Shown here: positions 7,501-9,188 of the stretch, piece by piece
Position numbering within the stretch: the stretch's first letter is position 1
Layout: every line of letters begins with the position of its first letter
From: JAJPJX01 sp964568355
GTDB taxonomy: Bacteria; Acidobacteriota; Terriglobia; Bryobacterales; Bryobacteraceae
Assembly (NCBI GenBank): GCA_964568355.1
Contig: CAZMRK010000640.1
Location: 1 to 9,188 of the forward strand
Length of the DNA: 9,188 bases
Reading direction: 5' to 3'
Notes under the pieces: model-generated
Database searches by the model: none
What the model was told of the DNA's origin: nothing
What the model saw: only the letters and a program-made list of their open reading frames with translations
Made by a program: the position numbers and the translations under genes

Positions 7501-7676
7501 ACCTCCTCGGGGGAGGCGCCCGGCAGTTGGACCCGCACGTAGACGGTGGCGGGGTCGGTACGCGGAAACAGGTCCACACCCAGGCGGAAGAATGAAAAAA
7601 TGCCCAGAACTACCAGGAACATCACCAGCATGAAGGCGAACACAGGTCGATTGACGCAAATTTCAGATAATCGCAC
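4590..7676 (-). CDS. RND efflux pump inner-membrane permease (AcrB/MdtB-like, HAE-1 type)
   Basis: Full-length proton-driven RND transporter of 1028 aa, the usual size. The trimeric inner-membrane component would export drugs or other hydrophobic compounds through an adaptor and an outer-membrane channel. It opens MRLSEICVNRPVFAFML with TM1 at about 11-30, then the first periplasmic porter/docking loop (about 31-335), TM2-6 (about 336-487), TM7 (about 524-542), the second periplasmic loop (about 543-850) and TM8-12 (about 852-1003). The proton relay is present: D399-D400 in GIVIDDAIIVLENI (TM4), K918 in GIVKKNG (TM10) and the Arg of LRPILMTT (R950, TM11). It starts with GTG at 7676, preceded by a strong AAGGAG eight bases upstream. 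No adaptor (HlyD-like) or TolC-like gene is adjacent: upstream is a divergent DUF3467 gene and downstream the toxin-antitoxin module. Substrate is unknown; hydrophobic/amphiphile export is assigned because heavy-metal RND (CusA) motifs were not noticed. Confidence 0.95.
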   Translation of the reverse strand: MRLSEICVNRPVFAFMLVMFLVVLGIFSFFRLGVDLFPRTDPATVYVRVQLPGASPEEVNSQVIMPLEEAVASVSGIDEMRALVTEGSANLIVTFVLERDIDQAVNDVREKVSGAVRNLPPNILPPVVQKADPDSDPVITMVVSGQRSTRELTEIADKQVRRSLETVDGVAAVDITGGTLRQINVMLNLDKLSGYNLTAQDVENALRSENIETPGGRIVRGPSEVGVRTLGRVEHVAQFDEIIVKNVGGAPIRIRDIGHTEDGTVEKRSFAVYRGKPAVVLDVRRQTGTNTVQVVENIQKRLVTLAHELPAGVRIDEVKNQASYIKASVASLEEHLVLGSLFASLIVWLFIRNWRTVLISSIAIPTSIITTFTLLKAMDFTLNSMTLLGLTLAVGIVIDDAIIVLENIYRYIDEKGVPPMLAAVQATREISLAVFATTISLVIIFVPIAFMTGYARRFVNQFGWTMAMSIMVSMLVAFTLTPSLSARILKKGTNRKSPEAEDGRRHGIFDRAYVVVLEWALGHRWVVVLICLATFGSTFVINRYVGRDWMPQEDQNELSLNFELPEGTSIEATQQFTVDMAQRIGKIPGVTAVLPQSSSGFISRVNQSFVTILLAERSQRGDINEMASHVRAVIKDYGFSRPRINFPNALGGRDSFSPIRGMLLGPDIQKLADLAKQITMELVQNEALVDVKANINLNDPEMQVAIDRSRASDLGVRVSDIAGAVRLMMSGEDEISTYKEDAEQYPVTIRLRPEERDNPNSLSRLLVPSARLGLIRLDSVASLKRGFGPSRIDRFNRQFSVGIYGNVAPGHSLNEAAIATQATVDRIGLPAGYQLRFSGQVKVLEETTANMILAISLASVFMYMVLAAQFESLVHPFIIMWTLPLSIPFALLSLTVTGRSLNLFSALGVLLLLGIVKKNGILQIDYMNHLRERGLPLREAILEANRIRLRPILMTTFSIVAGLIPTALGIGAGASQRSAIAVTIIGGQTLCLLLTLLVVPVGYSLVEEARLLLARRRPVADATPAMGD

Positions 7677-7684
7677 GACGGAAT

Positions 7685-7692
7685 CTCCTTCC
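7685..7692 (-). promoter_or_regulatory. Strong ribosome binding site for the RND permease
   Basis: On the minus strand GGAAGGAG ends eight bases before the GTG at 7676. It fixes this non-ATG start and compensates for it. It is one of the best Shine-Dalgarno matches in the window. Confidence 0.75.
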
Positions 7693-7708
7693 GGCTTCGG
7701 GTGCCCTT

Positions 7709-7737
7709 ATTGTAGCGAACTGAAGGCGTCGACTGAA
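7709..7737 (-). promoter_or_regulatory. Possible promoter of the RND permease gene
   Basis: On the minus strand TACAAT (7714-7709, five of six to consensus) is preceded after 17 bases by TTCAGT (7737-7732, three of six). Transcription would start near 7702, giving a leader of about 25 bases with the strong ribosome site. Both hexamers fall partly or wholly within the palindromic repeat at 7712-7767. The -35 match is weak, so this is tentative. Confidence 0.3.
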
Positions 7738-7767
7738 GTCGACGCGGCCCGCTGAAGCGGGCGCTAC
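7712..7767. repeat. Compound palindromic (REP-like) repeat with two CTGAAG-centred hairpins
   Basis: Closing arms GTAGCG (7712-7717) and CGCTAC (7762-7767) enclose two perfect hairpins: GCGTCGACT/AGTCGACGC (9-bp arms, 7726-7745) and GCCCGCT/AGCGGGC (7-bp arms, 7747-7762). Both are centred on CTGAAG, and a third CTGAAG lies at 7720-7725. The last base of the second hairpin is shared with the closing arm. The structure could fold as a three-way junction in single-stranded DNA or RNA. It resembles short dispersed intergenic palindromes of the REP/MITE type. Only one copy is in the window, so repetitiveness in the genome is inferred. Confidence 0.6.
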
Positions 7768-7810
7768 GGGTGGGGCTGGCCTGTTGACGGGGACAGCCGG
7801 GTAGTTCACG

Positions 7811-8116
7811 ATGACTCTATATATGAATCAGCCTCCAGCACCCAAGATCCAGCTCGTTAACGCAGCCGACTATCGCGAGGGTTATGCCAATAGTGTGCAG
7901 GTTCGCGTCAACCTGTGGGATTTCTTCCTCCTGTTCGGCCTGGTGAACCAGACCAGCCCGGAGAGCGTGGCGATCCATAATTTCCAGGGGGTTTACCTGA
8001 GCCCCCAGCAAGCCAAGGCGCTGCTGAACGTCCTACAGCAGAATGTGACGCAGTACGAATCGGCGTTTGGAGAGATCAGGCTGGAGCCGCAGTCCGCCGC
8101 GGGCCCTGTGCAATAG
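7811..8116 (+). CDS. DUF3467 domain protein
   Basis: Small soluble protein of 101 aa matching my memory of the DUF3467 family, whose biochemical role is not established. The core runs from YANSVQVRVNLWDFFLLFG (25-43), through a middle strand (VAIHNFQGVYLSP), to SPQQAKALLNVLQQNVTQYESAFGEI (64-89). The VQV...WDF..FG and SP.QAK.LL..L..N...YE..FG.I patterns are the basis of the call. An in-frame TAG at 7802-7804 means the start must be the ATG at 7811 or the ATG at 7823 (removing MTLY); neither has a Shine-Dalgarno, so the message could be leaderless. It is divergent from the RND gene, with the palindromic repeat between them, and convergent with sdhB. The Gln/Ala/Pro tail (93-101) is probably disordered. 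Confidence 0.8.
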   Translation: MTLYMNQPPAPKIQLVNAADYREGYANSVQVRVNLWDFFLLFGLVNQTSPESVAIHNFQGVYLSPQQAKALLNVLQQNVTQYESAFGEIRLEPQSAAGPVQ

Positions 8117-8120
8117 CATC

Positions 8121-8150
8121 GGCCGGACAGGCAATCAGGTCTGTCCGGCC
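8121..8150. terminator. Hairpin between convergent DUF3467 and sdhB genes
   Basis: A perfect 10-bp inverted repeat (GGCCGGACAG and CTGTCCGGCC) with a 10-base loop lies five bases after the DUF3467 stop and ten bases beyond the sdhB stop. Its symmetry would serve both directions. There is no strong T-run on either side, so termination may be Rho-assisted or the hairpin may mainly stabilise the 3' ends. Confidence 0.6.
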
Positions 8151-8160
8151 ATTCGTGTCT

Positions 8161-8907
8161 CTACCGCTCAATCCATTTGGCTTTGACGAAGTCGAGGTTC
8201 ATGCGGGCGATGACGTCCAGTTTGATTCCCTTGGGACAGACTGCCTCGCATTCGCCCATGTTCGTACAGGCGCCGAAGCCTTCGGCCGTGGCCTGGGCCA
8301 CCATGGCGATCGCCCGGCGATAGCGTTCGGGCTGGCCTTGCGGCAGCGTGCCGAGGTGGGCGATTTTGGCGCCGGTGAACAGTGCGGCGGCGCCGTTGGG
8401 GCACATGGCCACGCAGGCGCCGCAGCCGATGCACTGGGCCGCGTCCATGGAGCGCTCGGCGGCGTCTTTGGGGACGGGAAGGGCGTTGGCTTCCGGAGCG
8501 TTGCCCGAGGAGACGGAAATGAACCCGCCCGCGGCGATGATGCGGTCGAATGCCGTGCGGTCCACGACCAGGTCTTTGATCACCGGGAAAGCCTTGGAGC
8601 GCCACGGCTCCAGGGTCAGCTCGTCGCCATCCTTGAAATGACGCATGTGCAACTGGCAGGTCGTGGTGGCCGGCAGCGGCCCGTGGGCCACGCCGTTGAT
8701 CATGATGCCGCACATGCCGCAGATGCCCTCGCGGCAATCGTGGTCGAACGCCACCGGATCCTCTCCCTTGGCGATGAGGTCCTCGTTCAGCACGTCGAGC
8801 ATTTCCAGGAAGGACATCTCGTGGTTGACGTTACGCACCTCGTAACGCACCATGCGGCCCTGCTCGCTCGCGTTCCGCTGCCGCCAGATGTGGAGAATGA
8901 GATTCAT
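8161..8907 (-). CDS. sdhB: Succinate dehydrogenase/fumarate reductase iron-sulfur subunit
   Basis: Electron-transfer subunit of respiratory complex II, passing electrons between the SdhA flavin and the membrane quinone site. The 248 residues carry a plant-type ferredoxin domain with the [2Fe-2S] ligands C58, C63, C66 and C84 (CREGICGMCG ... C). A C-terminal helical domain holds CIGCGACVAMCP (C159, C162, C165, C169) and CTNMGECEAVCP (C214, C220, C224). By family rules C159/C162/C165/C224 bind [4Fe-4S] and C169/C214/C220 bind [3Fe-4S]; all eleven cysteines are present. The sequence (NASEQGRMVRYEV, DPVAFDHDCREGICG) resembles the Bacteroidetes/Acidobacteria/actinobacterial type rather than E. coli SdhB. 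The ATG overlaps the sdhA stop as TAATG, with GGAG nine bases upstream. It is the last gene of its operon in view, with a hairpin downstream. Confidence 0.96.
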   Translation of the reverse strand: MNLILHIWRQRNASEQGRMVRYEVRNVNHEMSFLEMLDVLNEDLIAKGEDPVAFDHDCREGICGMCGIMINGVAHGPLPATTTCQLHMRHFKDGDELTLEPWRSKAFPVIKDLVVDRTAFDRIIAAGGFISVSSGNAPEANALPVPKDAAERSMDAAQCIGCGACVAMCPNGAAALFTGAKIAHLGTLPQGQPERYRRAIAMVAQATAEGFGACTNMGECEAVCPKGIKLDVIARMNLDFVKAKWIER

Positions 8908-9188
8908 TATTTGTAGCTCCGCTGACTGGGGTGGACGTACTCAAACTCGAGCGATTCTTTGTGCAGCACCGGCTCGGCGCCCACACCCCTGAATTCCCAG
9001 GCCGCGACGTAAGAATAGTGCTCGTCGTCGCGCCTGGCCTCTCCTTCCGGCGTCTGGTACTCTTCGCGGAAGTGCCCTCCGCAGGACTCGTTGCGTTCGA
9101 AGGCGTCCAGGCACATCAATTCGGCCAGTTCGAAGAAATCGCCTACGCGGCCGGCCTTTTCGAGGGACTGGTTCAGCTCTTCGCCGGT
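8907..9188 (-). CDS. sdhA: Succinate dehydrogenase/fumarate reductase flavoprotein subunit, C-terminal 93 aa
   Basis: The C-terminal end of SdhA/FrdA, the FAD-bearing catalytic subunit that interconverts succinate and fumarate. The frame is open to the window edge. It reads GEELNQSLEKAGRVGDFFEL, then AELMCLDAFERNESCGGHFREEYQT, and ends EFEYVHPSQRSYK. The ESCGGHFREE segment corresponds to the ESRGAH region of E. coli SdhA, and the SQRSYK terminus is typical of the group with a single two-haem SdhC anchor (type B). The stop TAA shares its last base with the sdhB start. The start and FAD-binding domain lie outside the window. An sdhC gene is expected further upstream by family gene order, but cannot be seen. 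Confidence 0.93.
   Translation of the reverse strand, partial: TGEELNQSLEKAGRVGDFFELAELMCLDAFERNESCGGHFREEYQTPEGEARRDDEHYSYVAAWEFRGVGAEPVLHKESLEFEYVHPSQRSYK

Noticed and set aside
6672..7595. Plus-strand open frame of 307 codons opposite the RND N-terminal half
   Set aside because: It is antisense to clear RND coding sequence, its composition (Asp/His/Gly-rich) mirrors the sense codons, and it has no recognisable domain.
7712..7767. Possible tRNA or CRISPR unit
   Set aside because: The arms and hairpins do not include a T-loop, anticodon stem or 3' acceptor pattern and the length is too short for a tRNA. CTGAAG copies have irregular spacing and no spacers, so it is not a CRISPR array.
7784..7823. 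TTGACG as a -35 for the DUF3467 gene with TATATA as -10
   Set aside because: The spacing is about 26-28 bases, and the hexamer at proper spacing (CACGAT) is a poor -10.
8155..8916. Plus-strand open frame of 253 codons covering sdhB
   Set aside because: It is an exact antisense shadow of sdhB, whose eleven cysteine ligands make the minus strand the real coding strand.

Overview
This window looks like chromosomal DNA from a GC-rich Gram-negative bacterium. The best guess is an Acidobacteriota-type soil organism, but no marker gene here settles the taxonomy. The guess rests on a Bacteroidetes/Acidobacteria-style succinate dehydrogenase (SdhA C-terminus with ESCGGHFREE, SdhB of 248 aa), an RND inner-membrane pump (implying an outer membrane), a DUF3467 protein and a CTGAAG-centred palindromic repeat. 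All family names come from motifs read by eye; no database search was run.

Layout: (1) 2-1264 (+) is an APC-family amino acid permease that lacks only its extreme N-terminus. It overlaps by ATGA with (2) 1261-3183 (+), a duplicated-ATPase ABC-F protein, so the two are probably co-transcribed and translationally coupled. (3) 3189-4499 (-) is a more AT-rich block of four small genes. In transcription order they are a HigB/RelE-like toxin, a HigA-like XRE antitoxin overlapping it by ATGA, and two tandem small CxxC...CxxC zinc-ribbon proteins of unknown function. A promoter with operator-like inverted repeats lies just upstream of the toxin. (4) 4590-7676 (-) is a complete 1028-aa RND efflux permease with no adaptor gene next to it. 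(5) 7677-7810 is a divergent intergenic region holding a compound palindromic repeat, which may also supply the pump promoter. (6) 7811-8116 (+) is a DUF3467 protein. (7) 8121-8150 is a 10-bp-stem hairpin between convergent genes. (8) 8161-8907 (-) is sdhB, preceded by the 3' end of sdhA (8907-9188, running off the window) with a TAATG overlap.

Functionally the window is a mosaic: transport plus a ribosome-associated ATPase, a small accessory toxin-antitoxin/zinc-ribbon block, an orphan efflux pump, and core respiratory metabolism. I do not see a clear new multi-gene defence or metabolic system. The least explained parts are the zinc-ribbon pair downstream of the toxin-antitoxin genes, the overlapping start and operator arrangement of the toxin promoter, and the three-way palindromic element upstream of the RND pump.
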